Positions 1-7,954 of a DNA stretch of 34,641 nt are shown one piece after another (within the stretch, counting starts at the first letter, position 1; each line of letters begins with the position of its first letter). The notes under the pieces were generated by a model. That model was given only the letters and a program-made list of their open reading frames with translations, made no database searches and was not told where the DNA came from. The DNA comes from JBBRVP01 sp038246785. GTDB taxonomy: Bacteria > Actinomycetota > Actinomycetes > Jiangellales > Jiangellaceae. Location: NCBI GenBank assembly GCA_038246785.1, contig JBBRVP010000038.1, positions 1 through 34,641 on the forward strand, given 5' to 3'. The position numbers and the translations under genes were made by a program.

Positions 1-255
1 CGGGCCGCCGGGCGGAGGGGGGCCCCCCCGGCGCCGGGGTTGATCAGGGTGACGCCCACCTTTTCCGCGCCTCTGAAGGGGGTCTTCTCCTTGATCAACC
101 CGCTGGACGCGGCGCGGGCGCGGCGACGAGCTGCTCCGCGAGGTGGCGCCCTGTGGGCCGGCGCCGCGCCCGCCGCCCACAGCATCAGTGGCGGGACGAT
201 CGGCCCTGTCCGCGACGCGCCGGACGGCTCCACCCTGCCGGCGGAGGTGGTCGCC
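1..255. other. window edge, no assignable gene
   Basis: I see no gene with a convincing start here. The frame of the following membrane protein stays open back to position 40, but codon use shifts phase near 115-170, so the early part is probably not translated as one piece. A 13-bp inverted repeat (37-49 and 89-101, core GGTTGATCA, one mismatch) sits at the extreme edge, and both arms can be read as a similar LINP-containing peptide on opposite strands. This may be a chimeric or hairpin assembly end, or a remnant of another gene. Confidence 0.3.
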
Positions 256-708
256 GTGGCGACGACGTACGGCGCGCGCCGCAGCGCCCAGCCGGACGCG
301 CCGCGGTCGGCGGCGGAGCGCTGGGTGCGCTGGCCGGTCGCCGCGCTCGAGGCGTTCGTGGCCCTGGGCGGCTTGGTCGGCGGCATCAGCATGCTCCGGC
401 ACCCGCGGGACGCGATGGGCATGACGACGGGCGTGCTCGAGGGCAGCCCGTTCTCGACGTTCACCTGGCCGGGCGTGCTGCTGCTGGTGCTCAACGGGGC
501 CGTACCCGGGCTGATCGCGGTGGGCGTGCTGCGGCGCACCCGCCACGCGCTGGTGCTCTCGGCGGCCTGGGGCGTCGGGCTCATGGCCTGGATCGCAGTG
601 CAGTGGGCGATGGTCGACGAGCGGCTGTGGCTGCAGCCGGTGCTGTTCGCGATCGGCGGCGTCGTGGCGGCGACGTCCGGCCTGGCAGTGCGCGCCCACC
701 TGCGCTGA
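256..708 (+). CDS. small four-helix membrane protein, function unknown
   Basis: About 150 residues with four hydrophobic stretches: near residues 25-48 (after a charged RSAAERWVRW segment), 68-90, 98-118 and 128-145, ending in a short basic tail (RAHLR). No catalytic motif is visible. I chose GTG 256 because GGAGG at 243-247 lies 8 nt upstream; GTG 247 would overlap that site, and the frame is open further upstream. The stop at 706-708 runs convergently into the decayed APP1-type gene on the other strand. It could be a polytopic membrane protein of an uncharacterised actinobacterial family; I do not recognise it further. Confidence 0.55.
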   Translation: MATTYGARRSAQPDAPRSAAERWVRWPVAALEAFVALGGLVGGISMLRHPRDAMGMTTGVLEGSPFSTFTWPGVLLLVLNGAVPGLIAVGVLRRTRHALVLSAAWGVGLMAWIAVQWAMVDERLWLQPVLFAIGGVVAATSGLAVRAHLR

Positions 709-711
709 GCG

Positions 712-1304
712 CTCAGCGGCCGCGCGCGGCAGCGCGGGCAGCTGACGGAGCAGGCCGCTGCCGTCCGCGGCCAGCAGCCAGGGCGGTCCAGCCGCCCGCC
801 GGGTGCCTCGTCCAGCGGCACCTGCAGGCCGTGCGTGAGCGCCTGCCCGGTCGGGGTCATCTGGCGTACGGCGACGAGGCGCAACGCATCCGGGGCCGGC
901 TCGACCAGTTCCGCGAACAGCGCCGGGTCGCGCTGGCCGTCGTCGCCGACGAGCGCCCAGTGCAGGTGCGGCAGATCGCGGACGAGCCGGCGCAGCTCCG
1001 CCCGCTTGTGCTCGACGCGGGCACGCACCTCGACGTCTGGGACCGCGACGGTCAGGAACCGTCGCCAGCCCGGGCCACCTTCCTCGTCACCGGCGCGCGG
1101 CCGCGGCCGCGGCATGAGCACGCGACCCAGTCAGCCGGACCCACCCCCCGGGGGCCGCCCCGGCTCCCGGCGCGGCACCGTAGCCGGCGTACCCGATCAT
1201 CCGCGGCGCCCAGCCGAGACGACGGGGGAGCAAGCCGGACAGCGCCCGTTCCACCACCGACTCGAGGCGCGCGGACCGGTGGGCCGGCGGGGCGGAGCAG
1301 CCAT
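712..1304 (-). pseudogene. decayed APP1-type (DUF2183) phosphatase gene lacking its catalytic core
   Basis: Read on the minus strand, pieces of a phosphatidate-phosphatase APP1 family protein appear in order. They are an N-terminal segment ending in LGWAPRMIGYAGYG (about 1240-1180), an in-frame TGA, then LGRVLM and WRRFLTVAVPDVEVRARV (to about 1020), directly followed by EHKRAELRRLVRDLPHLHW and ALVGDDGQRDPALF (to about 910), then a C-terminal tail (PPWLLAADGSGLLRQL) in another frame near 790-740. In intact relatives the DxDxT catalytic domain lies between VRARV and EHKR, so an internal deletion removed it. With a stop codon and two frame changes, no functional protein is possible. Ends are approximate. 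Confidence 0.7.
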
Positions 1305-1330
1305 TGGGCCGACCCTAGAGAGCCACGCAG

Positions 1331-1362
1331 TGCTGTCAGGCCGCCGTGCTGTCAGGCCGCCG
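1331..1362. repeat. 16-bp direct repeat, two copies
   Basis: The unit TGCTGTCAGGCCGCCG occurs twice in immediate tandem (1331-1346 and 1347-1362), followed by a partial third start (TGCTG). It lies between the decayed APP1 gene and the terminator hairpin of the ScyD-like gene. No function is apparent. Confidence 0.8.
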
Positions 1363-1378
1363 TGCTGCCAGCACGCAC

Positions 1379-1419
1379 TGCTGCCGGGACGCCGTCCCGC
1401 GGACGGCGCCCCGGCAGCA
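1379..1419 (-). terminator. strong hairpin after the ScyD-like gene
   Basis: An 18-bp stem (1379-1396 paired with 1402-1419, one A:C mismatch) with a 5-nt loop lies about 20 bp downstream of the stop of the minus-strand ScyD-like gene. It lacks a U-run, which is common for high-GC actinobacterial terminators. Position and stability support the call. Confidence 0.6.
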
Positions 1420-1440
1420 AAGCCCTTCAGATCCGGATCG

Positions 1441-2544
1441 TCACCAGAGCCGGATCTTCACCACCGATCCATCGCCGAACACGTCGGTCGTGGCGTACAG
1501 GCCGCGCCACGTCCACTCGATAGCGCCCGGTTGGGTGACCTCCGCGACGGTCTGCGCGCCGTGACGGGTGACCCTGGAGATCTTGTTGCCGAACAGCTCG
1601 GCGACGTAGACCTGCCCCCATGGGCTGACCGCGAGGTCGACGGCGCCCAGGAATCCGGTGGCGAGCCGACGAGCGTGCCCGTTCCAAGGGTTGATGAGGT
1701 AGACCGACCCGCGCGCTCCGAGGCTCGGGTCCTCCGGGCCGCCCGGCAGGGTCGACACGTAGAGCAGGCCGAACGGACCCACCTCGACGTCGGTCGGCAC
1801 CGGCTCGAAGTTGTAGACGTGTCCGACCGTGCACTTGGGCAGCCCCTGCCCCTGCGCCAGCTCGGCCGTCACCTCGAGCGGCTGCGGCGGCAGCACCGCG
1901 ACCGTGCGGATCCGGCCGTTGGGCCAGACCCGGAGGATGTCGTTGGCGGCGGCGTCGGCGACGAGGTAGGAGCCGTCCCGCAGGGCGGCGAGGGCGTAGG
2001 GGTGCGAGTCGAGCAGGCCGGTGTAGGGCTCGCCTCCGCCGACTTCCTCCGGCACCTGGGCCGCGCACTGCGGCGTGAGGTCCTGGAAGCCGTAGCTGTT
2101 GACCTGGTCGGGGTTGCGCCGCTGCTCGTAGGCCCAGGTGTCACCGACGATGTGCGCCTTACCGTTGCGGCCGATGCGCTTGACGTATGCGGAGACGACG
2201 CTCCCCTCCGGTGGCTCGCCACTGAACGTCGTGACCGTGTACGCGACGCGTCCGTGTCGGCCGACGGCGACGCCGCTGATGTCCGAACCGGGCTCGCTGG
2301 CGATGTCGCGCCGGTGCCCGTGCCGGATCTTGGTCAGGGTCCCCGAGAAGGACTGGGCGACGTAGACCGTGCCGTGGTGCCCGACGGCGAGGCCGAGCGG
2401 GCCGGCGAGGCCGGTCGCGATGGGGGCGCTGGGCGATGGTGCCGGCGCCGCGGACGCCGGCAGGGTGGCCGGTACCACGAGCGCGGCTCCGGCCAACGTG
2501 GCGGTGAGGACGCGCACGGACGTGCGCGTCAGCAGTCGAGGCAT
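1441..2544 (-). CDS. ScyD/ScyE-family secreted beta-propeller-like protein
   Basis: A 367-residue protein with an export signal (residues 1-33, MPRLLTRTSVRVLTATLAG then ASAAPAP). The mature part has repeated propeller-type segments: GLAGPLGLAVGHHGTVYVAQ, a VGPFGLLYVSTLPGGPEDP segment and AVDLAVSPWGQVYVAELFGNKI. This matches the ScyD/ScyE family (NHL/SMP-30-like folds), named after cyanobacterial scytonemin genes but widespread in actinobacteria as extracytoplasmic proteins of unknown role. I chose ATG 2544 because AAGGAG lies 6-7 nt upstream; the frame is open 75 nt further. It is followed by a strong hairpin and is divergent from the large cyclase gene. A substrate cannot be inferred. Confidence 0.8.
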   Translation of the reverse strand: MPRLLTRTSVRVLTATLAGAALVVPATLPASAAPAPSPSAPIATGLAGPLGLAVGHHGTVYVAQSFSGTLTKIRHGHRRDIASEPGSDISGVAVGRHGRVAYTVTTFSGEPPEGSVVSAYVKRIGRNGKAHIVGDTWAYEQRRNPDQVNSYGFQDLTPQCAAQVPEEVGGGEPYTGLLDSHPYALAALRDGSYLVADAAANDILRVWPNGRIRTVAVLPPQPLEVTAELAQGQGLPKCTVGHVYNFEPVPTDVEVGPFGLLYVSTLPGGPEDPSLGARGSVYLINPWNGHARRLATGFLGAVDLAVSPWGQVYVAELFGNKISRVTRHGAQTVAEVTQPGAIEWTWRGLYATTDVFGDGSVVKIRLW

Positions 2545-2720
2545 GCTGCTCCTTCGCCGTTTGGCCCGTCGGGAGCGGGCTACGCCCGGATGGTGCTCCG
2601 CGGCCGGCCGCCCGGACATGGCCAGTTCGTGCTATTGCGCGTCCCCGGGCTCTGTGCTCGGCTCGCGGTGCGCGACCGAGCCGCCACGTCGAGTGGCTCG
2701 CCGTGGTTCCGGCTGCCGCC

Positions 2721-2733
2721 TACAGTCGGCGCG
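2721..2733 (+). promoter_or_regulatory. leaderless-type -10 element of the cyclase gene
   Basis: TACAGT at 2721-2726 is followed by exactly 6 nt and then GTG 2733. If transcription starts at the G of GTG, the hexamer sits at -12 to -7, the standard geometry of actinobacterial leaderless mRNAs. No Shine-Dalgarno sequence precedes GTG 2703 or 2733, which supports 2733 as the start. Confidence 0.5.
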
Positions 2734-5700
2734 TGGCCGCCACCGGCACCGATGCGGGGGCGCCGCCGGAGGCGAGCCTGTGGCCGTACGTCCCGCGCCT
2801 GCTGCCTGGCTGGCTGGCCACCGCCCAAGGCCGGGAGCACCGCAGCGTCGACGGCAGCCTCGTCCTGCTCGACATCTCCGGCTTCACCGAGTTGACCGAG
2901 CGGCTCGCCCGCCGCGGCCGCGAGGGTGCGGAGGAGATGAGCGACCTGCTCGGCGCCACGTTCGAGGAGCTGCTCGCCAGCGCCGACGCCGAGGGCGCCG
3001 AGCTGCTCAAGTGGGGCGGCGATGCCCTCCTGCTGCTCGTCGACGGGCCACCCTCGGCCATCCGTGCCTGTCGAGCGGCCGTGGCGATGCGGCGCGCCCT
3101 GCGTCGGGTCGGCCGGCTGTCGACCTCGGCTGGACCGGTCGTGCTCCGTGCCTCGGTGGGAGTGCACACCGGCGGCGTCGACCTGTTCCTGGTGGGGGAG
3201 CCCGAGATCCACCGCGAGCTCGCCGTTGCCGGCCCCGGCGCCTCCGAGGTCGTCCGCCTGCAGGCGAGCGCCGGCGCAGGACAGGTCGTCGTGAGTCGTA
3301 CCATCGCCGACCGACTCCCGTTGGCGCTGACGGGGACTGCCCGCGGCCCCGGCCGGCTGCTGGTACGCGCGCCGAGGTCCTCACCCGGGTCGCCCCCTCG
3401 GCCACGACGCCCGGCCGGCGATGCGCGCCTGGCGGGCCGCGCCCTGCCTCCGCAGCAGCGCGCCCATCTGCTCGACCCGGCTCGCGAGCCGGAGCACCGG
3501 CCGGCGGCGGTCGGCTTCGTACGGTGCTCCGGCACCGACGACGTGCTGGCATCCGAGGGATCGGACGCCGTGCTGAGCGCGCTGGACGAGGTGGTGCGCA
3601 ACGTGCAGGACGCCTGCGTTGTGCACGGCGTGGGCTTTCACGAGAGCGACGTCGCCGTCAACGGCTGCACGATCATGCTCGTCGCCGGCGCCCCGCGCAG
3701 CTCCGGTGACGACGCCGACCGGCTGCTGCAGGCCACCCGGCTCGCCGTCGACCGGGCCGGCCGGCTGCCCCTGCGGGCCGGCGTCAGCGCCGGCCCGGTC
3801 TTTGCGGGCGATGTCGGCCCCTCGTACCGGCGGACGTACTCGGTCAAGGGTGGCGTCGTCAACCTGGCCGCCCGGCTGGCTGGCCGGGCCGCGCCGGGTC
3901 AGCTGCTCGCCTCACGCGAGCTGCTGGCCTCCACGAGACACCGCTTCGCTGCCGCCGACCTGCCGGCGTTCACCGTCAAGGGGAGGACCGGGCCGGTCCG
4001 TGCGGTGGCGGTCGGCCGGGCGATCGGACGCCGCCACGATGCGGGAACCGATCGGCTCCTCGGGCGCGAATCGGAGTTGAGCCTGCTCCGCGCGGCGCTC
4101 GACGGTGCCCGGGCCGGGGTCGGCCATGTCATCGACGTGGTGGGTGAGCCGGGAATCGGCAAGACGCGCCTCGTGGGGGAGCTGCTCGCGGCAGCCGGCG
4201 ACGTCGTAGTCCTGCGGGCGGACTGCGAGCCGTACGGCATGCGCACCCCATTCCTCGCCGTGCGCGCCATATTGCGTGCCGCGCTAGGACCGCCGGAGGA
4301 CGGCGGTCCCGAAGCCGTCGTGGAGCACCTCGCGGACAGCGTGGAGCGCGCCGACCGGGACCTCGTGCCGTGGCTGCCCCTGCTCGGGGGCCTGCTCGGC
4401 GTGCAGGTGCCCGACACGGCGCAGACCACCGAGCTGGACCCGGCGTTCCAAGCCGCCCGGGTCGAGGAGGTCGCCGGCCGGTTCCTCGATGCGCTCCTTC
4501 CGGCGCCGACCCTCATCGTCATCGAGGACGCACACCTCATGGACGAGTCATCGGCCAGCCTGCTGCGCCGGCTGACGGCGGGCATCTTCACGCGACCCTG
4601 GCTGCTCGTCGCGACTCGTCGGGCCGGATCGGCCGGCTTCGCACCCGCTGCCGGCGACGACGTGACGACCCTGGAGCTCTCGCCGTTGACCACCCGAGCG
4701 GCACGCGCGCTCGTCGAGGCCGACTCCGACGCCGGGCCCCTGCCGCCGGCGGCGGTCGCGGCGCTGGTCGCCCGGGCTGCCGGACACCCGCTCTTCCTCC
4801 GCGAGCTCGTGGCGGCGGCCGGCCGCGGCCAGGACCTCGCCCAGCTTCCTGCTTCGATCGAGGAGCTCATCACCGCCCAGATCGACGGGCTCCCGGCGCG
4901 AGAACGATCCGCATTGCGACGCGCGGCGGTCCTCGGGGAGTCCTTCGCCGCCCGGCACCTCAGCGCGCTGCTCCGTGACGACGCCGGGTACGACCGCGGG
5001 CACGACCGCGGGCACGACAGCGGCGACGTCGTGGGCCGGCTGGACGCCTTCCTCGAACCGGAGGGGCCGGGACGGCTTCGCTTTCGGCATGCGCTGATCC
5101 GTGACGTGGCCTACGGCGGGCTCGCCTACCGCAGCCGACGCCATTTGCACGAGCAGGCCGGGGCGCTGCTCGAACGGGATGCCGCTGACGAGCCGGCGCG
5201 TCCGGAGCTGCTGTCGATGCACTTCTTCGCGGCCGGCCGTTACGACAAGGCCTGGCGCTACGGACGGCTGGCCGGTGACCAGGCCCGGGCCGGCTTCGCC
5301 CACGAGGAGGCGGCGCAGGCCTACGCGCGGGCCGCGGACGCCGCCCGCCGCGCGCACGGGCTGGTCGGCCCTGGTGAGCTGTCGGCGGTCGTCGAGGCGC
5401 TCGGCGACGCGCGCTTCCTCGCCGGGCACTCCGCGGCGGCCGCCGTGGCCTTCGGTGAGGCGCTGCGCTGCGTGCCCGGCGACGCACATCGTGCGGCGGC
5501 GCTCGCCCTCAAGCTCGCCCAGGTCGATCAGCGGCTCGGGCGCCACTCGGCGGCGCTGCGCCGGCTGCGGAGCGGCCTCAACGCCTTGGGCAAGACGACT
5601 GACCCCGTGGCGCTCGGCCTGCGGGCACGGCTCGCCACGCGCTACGCCGAGTCGAGGACGACTCAAGGCCGCTACGACGAGGCTCGCTGCTGGGGACGGC

Positions 5701-6605
5701 AGGCCGTGGCCGATGCCGAGGCGGCCGGGCAGCGCGACGCCCTGGCCGAGGCCCACCTGGCGCTGCACTCCGCCGACCTGTGGTCGGGCGAGCCTGCGCC
5801 AGCCCCGCACGGCGAGGTGGCGCTGTGGCTCTTCGAGGACCTCGCCGACCTGGGCGGCCAGGGACGCTGCGAGCAGAGCCTCGCGATGAGGGCGGTGTTC
5901 GAGGGCCGTTGGGTCGAGGCTGTCGACATGTTCGGGCGCGCAGCCCGCACGTTCCACCGCATCGGGGACGCCGGCGGCGAGGCCCGTGCCGTCTACGACG
6001 GCGCCGAGGTCTTGGTCCGGCAGGGCCGGCACCGGGCGGCGCTGCCCCTGCTCGAGGAGGCGCTGCGGGTGGCCCGCGCGATCGGCGACGAGGAGCTGGT
6101 TGCCCTGGCCCTGCGCGAGAGTGGTCGCACGCTGGCCCGCACAGGAGACCAGACGGCCGCGACCGAGGCGGCGCTGGCCCGGCTCGCCGACGCCCGGGAT
6201 CGCTTCGCCGCGCTCCGTGAGCCGCCCGAGGTCCTCCGTACCGACGCCGCGGTCGCCGAGTGCCTCTTGCTCGTCGGGCGGCCCGCGGCGGCCCTGGCGC
6301 TGATCGAGCAGGCGCGAGCCGCCCTCGGCTCCGGCGCCGCGATGCTGCTGCCGACCCTGCACCGGCTGCGCGGCTCTGCGCTGCTGACCACCGGTGAGCT
6401 GGCGGCGGCTCGCCACGAGCTCGAGGAGGGTCTGCGGCTGGCGTCGGCCCCGGAGATCCAGCACGAGCGCGGCTTCCTGCTGGCGACGCTGGCCCGGGCA
6501 GCCGCGCTGGACGGGGCGGCGGACGCCGCGGACCTGGCCGGCCAGGCGGCCGCCGTCCTGGAGTCGCTCGCCGTGGTACGCCTGCCGCTGCCTGACGACT
6601 GCTAG
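2733..6605 (+). CDS. soluble-adenylyl-cyclase-like protein: two cyclase domains, NTPase, TPR-like tail
   Basis: About 1290 residues. The first class III cyclase domain (40-200) has VLLDISGFTE with metal-type Asp47 and KWGGDALLLL with Asp97. The second (250-440) lacks both aspartates (VRCSGTD; NGCTIML) but keeps the VVNLAARL Asn377/Arg381 pair. An AAA/STAND-type NTPase follows (Walker A GEPGIGKT, Lys477; Walker B LIVIEDAH, Asp599), then a long Ala/Leu-rich helical region like TPRs (about 830-1270). The order C1-C2-NTPase-TPR is that of mammalian soluble adenylyl cyclase and many actinobacterial regulators, so cytoplasmic cAMP synthesis is the likely role. A short 12-bp repeat encodes DRGHDRGHDSG near 4990-5025. 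The stop overlaps the stop of the convergent MBL gene within one CTAG. I infer cyclase activity; the conserved domains are seen. Confidence 0.85.
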   Translation: MAATGTDAGAPPEASLWPYVPRLLPGWLATAQGREHRSVDGSLVLLDISGFTELTERLARRGREGAEEMSDLLGATFEELLASADAEGAELLKWGGDALLLLVDGPPSAIRACRAAVAMRRALRRVGRLSTSAGPVVLRASVGVHTGGVDLFLVGEPEIHRELAVAGPGASEVVRLQASAGAGQVVVSRTIADRLPLALTGTARGPGRLLVRAPRSSPGSPPRPRRPAGDARLAGRALPPQQRAHLLDPAREPEHRPAAVGFVRCSGTDDVLASEGSDAVLSALDEVVRNVQDACVVHGVGFHESDVAVNGCTIMLVAGAPRSSGDDADRLLQATRLAVDRAGRLPLRAGVSAGPVFAGDVGPSYRRTYSVKGGVVNLAARLAGRAAPGQLLASRELLASTRHRFAAADLPAFTVKGRTGPVRAVAVGRAIGRRHDAGTDRLLGRESELSLLRAALDGARAGVGHVIDVVGEPGIGKTRLVGELLAAAGDVVVLRADCEPYGMRTPFLAVRAILRAALGPPEDGGPEAVVEHLADSVERADRDLVPWLPLLGGLLGVQVPDTAQTTELDPAFQAARVEEVAGRFLDALLPAPTLIVIEDAHLMDESSASLLRRLTAGIFTRPWLLVATRRAGSAGFAPAAGDDVTTLELSPLTTRAARALVEADSDAGPLPPAAVAALVARAAGHPLFLRELVAAAGRGQDLAQLPASIEELITAQIDGLPARERSALRRAAVLGESFAARHLSALLRDDAGYDRGHDRGHDSGDVVGRLDAFLEPEGPGRLRFRHALIRDVAYGGLAYRSRRHLHEQAGALLERDAADEPARPELLSMHFFAAGRYDKAWRYGRLAGDQARAGFAHEEAAQAYARAADAARRAHGLVGPGELSAVVEALGDARFLAGHSAAAAVAFGEALRCVPGDAHRAAALALKLAQVDQRLGRHSAALRRLRSGLNALGKTTDPVALGLRARLATRYAESRTTQGRYDEARCWGRQAVADAEAAGQRDALAEAHLALHSADLWSGEPAPAPHGEVALWLFEDLADLGGQGRCEQSLAMRAVFEGRWVEAVDMFGRAARTFHRIGDAGGEARAVYDGAEVLVRQGRHRAALPLLEEALRVARAIGDEELVALALRESGRTLARTGDQTAATEAALARLADARDRFAALREPPEVLRTDAAVAECLLLVGRPAAALALIEQARAALGSGAAMLLPTLHRLRGSALLTTGELAAARHELEEGLRLASAPEIQHERGFLLATLARAAALDGAADAADLAGQAAAVLESLAVVRLPLPDDC

Positions 6606-7423
6606 CGACGCCGTACGTCGAGCACGTCACCTTCCCGCGCCACGTCCAGCGGCAGCGGAGATCCGGGGACCTCGTCCAGGATCGCGTCGAGGTCGTCGTC
6701 GGTGCGCATCGGGGAGTGGTGGACGAGCACGAGCCGGCCCGCCTCGGCCTCGACCGCGACGTCCACGGCGTCGCGCACCGTGGAGTGCCCGTAGTGGTCG
6801 GCGACCGCGCGCTCCCGCTCGCGGAACTGCGCGTCGTGCAACACGACGTCGACGCCGTGGAGCAGGGCGCGGGTGTCGGCGCTGACGCCGGCCGCAGGTG
6901 CGTGGTCGGGCAGGTACGCCATCGTCCCGGAAGCGTCCTCGAGCCGGTAACCGAACGTGCGCCCCCCCTTGTGGCTGATCTCGGCAGCGGCGACCCGGAT
7001 GCCCTCCATGTCGTGGGTGCCGGGCTCGAGCGCGTGGAAGCCCCACCGCCCGCGCAGTCCCTCCGGCGCGATCGGGAAGCCCGGGGGCGACATCAGCCCG
7101 GCCAGCAGGTCGCGCGCCGAGGCGCCGTCCTGGGCCGGCAGATGCAGGGCCACCTCGGCGTCGTCGCGGTCGCCGGCGTGGAAGAACGGCAACCCCATCA
7201 CGTGGTCCCAGTGCAGGTGGGTGAGCAGGATGCCGCCGCGGAACGGCGCGCCGTCCAGCCGGTCGGTCAACGAGCGCAGACCGGTGCCGGCGTCGAGCAC
7301 GAGAGAGGGTCCATCCGCACCGTCGGGAACGACCGCGACGCAGGAGGTGTGGCCGCCGTAACGCACGTAGTCGGCCCCCGGCGCCGCGGTGGAACCGCGC
7401 ACCCCCAGGAGCAGCAGGCGCAC
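6602..7423 (-). CDS. metallo-beta-lactamase-fold hydrolase, possible cyclic-nucleotide phosphodiesterase
   Basis: A 273-residue protein with an N-terminal beta-strand (MRLLLLGVRGST), the metal motif THLHWDHVMG (His69, His71, Asp73, His74), and further ligand-like positions in YLPDHAP, VVLHDAQF and LVHHSPMRTD. These fit the RNase Z/phosphodiesterase-like branch of MBL hydrolases. It follows the CNB-domain gene by 9 nt with a GTG start and no clear ribosome site, suggesting translational coupling. The neighbours (a cAMP-type sensor and a cyclase) make a nucleotide-phosphodiester substrate attractive, but that is inference; it could act on another phosphodiester or thioester. Confidence 0.85.
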   Translation of the reverse strand: MRLLLLGVRGSTAAPGADYVRYGGHTSCVAVVPDGADGPSLVLDAGTGLRSLTDRLDGAPFRGGILLTHLHWDHVMGLPFFHAGDRDDAEVALHLPAQDGASARDLLAGLMSPPGFPIAPEGLRGRWGFHALEPGTHDMEGIRVAAAEISHKGGRTFGYRLEDASGTMAYLPDHAPAAGVSADTRALLHGVDVVLHDAQFRERERAVADHYGHSTVRDAVDVAVEAEAGRLVLVHHSPMRTDDDLDAILDEVPGSPLPLDVAREGDVLDVRRR

Positions 7424-7432
7424 CCCGGCCGG

Positions 7433-7870
7433 TCAGGAGGTGGAGGGACCGGGCAACGTCGCCTCGATGGCACGCAGGCGGGCGCACAGGGCGTTGAGTA
7501 GCACCCGGGACATGTCGGGGTGGCGGTCCAGCAGCGGCTCGAAGGAAAGTGCGGAGATCGCGAACGTCTTCATGCCGGCGTCACCCGCTCGCACGGTGGC
7601 CGAGCGCGGCGAGCGGTCGATCAGCGAGATCTCGCCGAAGTAGTCGCCGGGCCCCAGCCGTGCGCGCTCGACGCCGTTGACCTCTACGACCGCGTCACCC
7701 TCGAGGATCAGCCGAAAGCCGATGTCGCTGGCTCCTTGCTCCACCACCGCACGGCCGGGCGCGTGCGTCATCGTCGACCCGGCGGCAGCGATGGACTCGC
7801 GGGCGGCGCCGGACAGGCCCGCGAACAGGTCGACCTTGCCGAGTCTCGCGGGCATGCTCTCGAAGGCCAT
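7433..7870 (-). CDS. cyclic nucleotide-binding domain protein
   Basis: A 145-residue stand-alone CNB domain. The phosphate-binding cassette is intact (FGEISLIDRSPRSATV, residues 78-93): Glu80 would contact the ribose 2'-OH and Arg89 the cyclic phosphate, as in cAMP receptors. No DNA-binding helix-turn-helix follows, so it is not a CRP-type regulator; its output is probably the downstream MBL hydrolase or another partner. ATG 7870 has GGGAG a few nt upstream; Met at residue 6 is an alternative. It is transcribed toward the cyclase gene and may share an operon with the lipoprotein gene 84 nt upstream. Confidence 0.88.
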   Translation of the reverse strand: MAFESMPARLGKVDLFAGLSGAARESIAAAGSTMTHAPGRAVVEQGASDIGFRLILEGDAVVEVNGVERARLGPGDYFGEISLIDRSPRSATVRAGDAGMKTFAISALSFEPLLDRHPDMSRVLLNALCARLRAIEATLPGPSTS

Positions 7871-7954
7871 GGCGCTCCCGTCGGTCCAGCCTCGCGCGGA
7901 TCGGTCGGGTCGAACCGTAGCCGTCGAGTGGCCCCCGCGACCAGCGGTTCGCGA

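Noticed and set aside
835..2895. Long plus-strand frame opposite the ScyD-like gene
   Set aside because: It is antisense to a clear secreted protein and crosses the divergent promoter region; composition effect only.
4980..5030. 12-bp tandem repeat
   Set aside because: It stays in frame within the cyclase protein (DRGHDRGHDSG) and is probably a variable loop, not a separate element.
4548..6464. Long minus-strand frame opposite the cyclase gene
   Set aside because: It is the antisense of a gene with strong domain evidence and shows no protein motifs.
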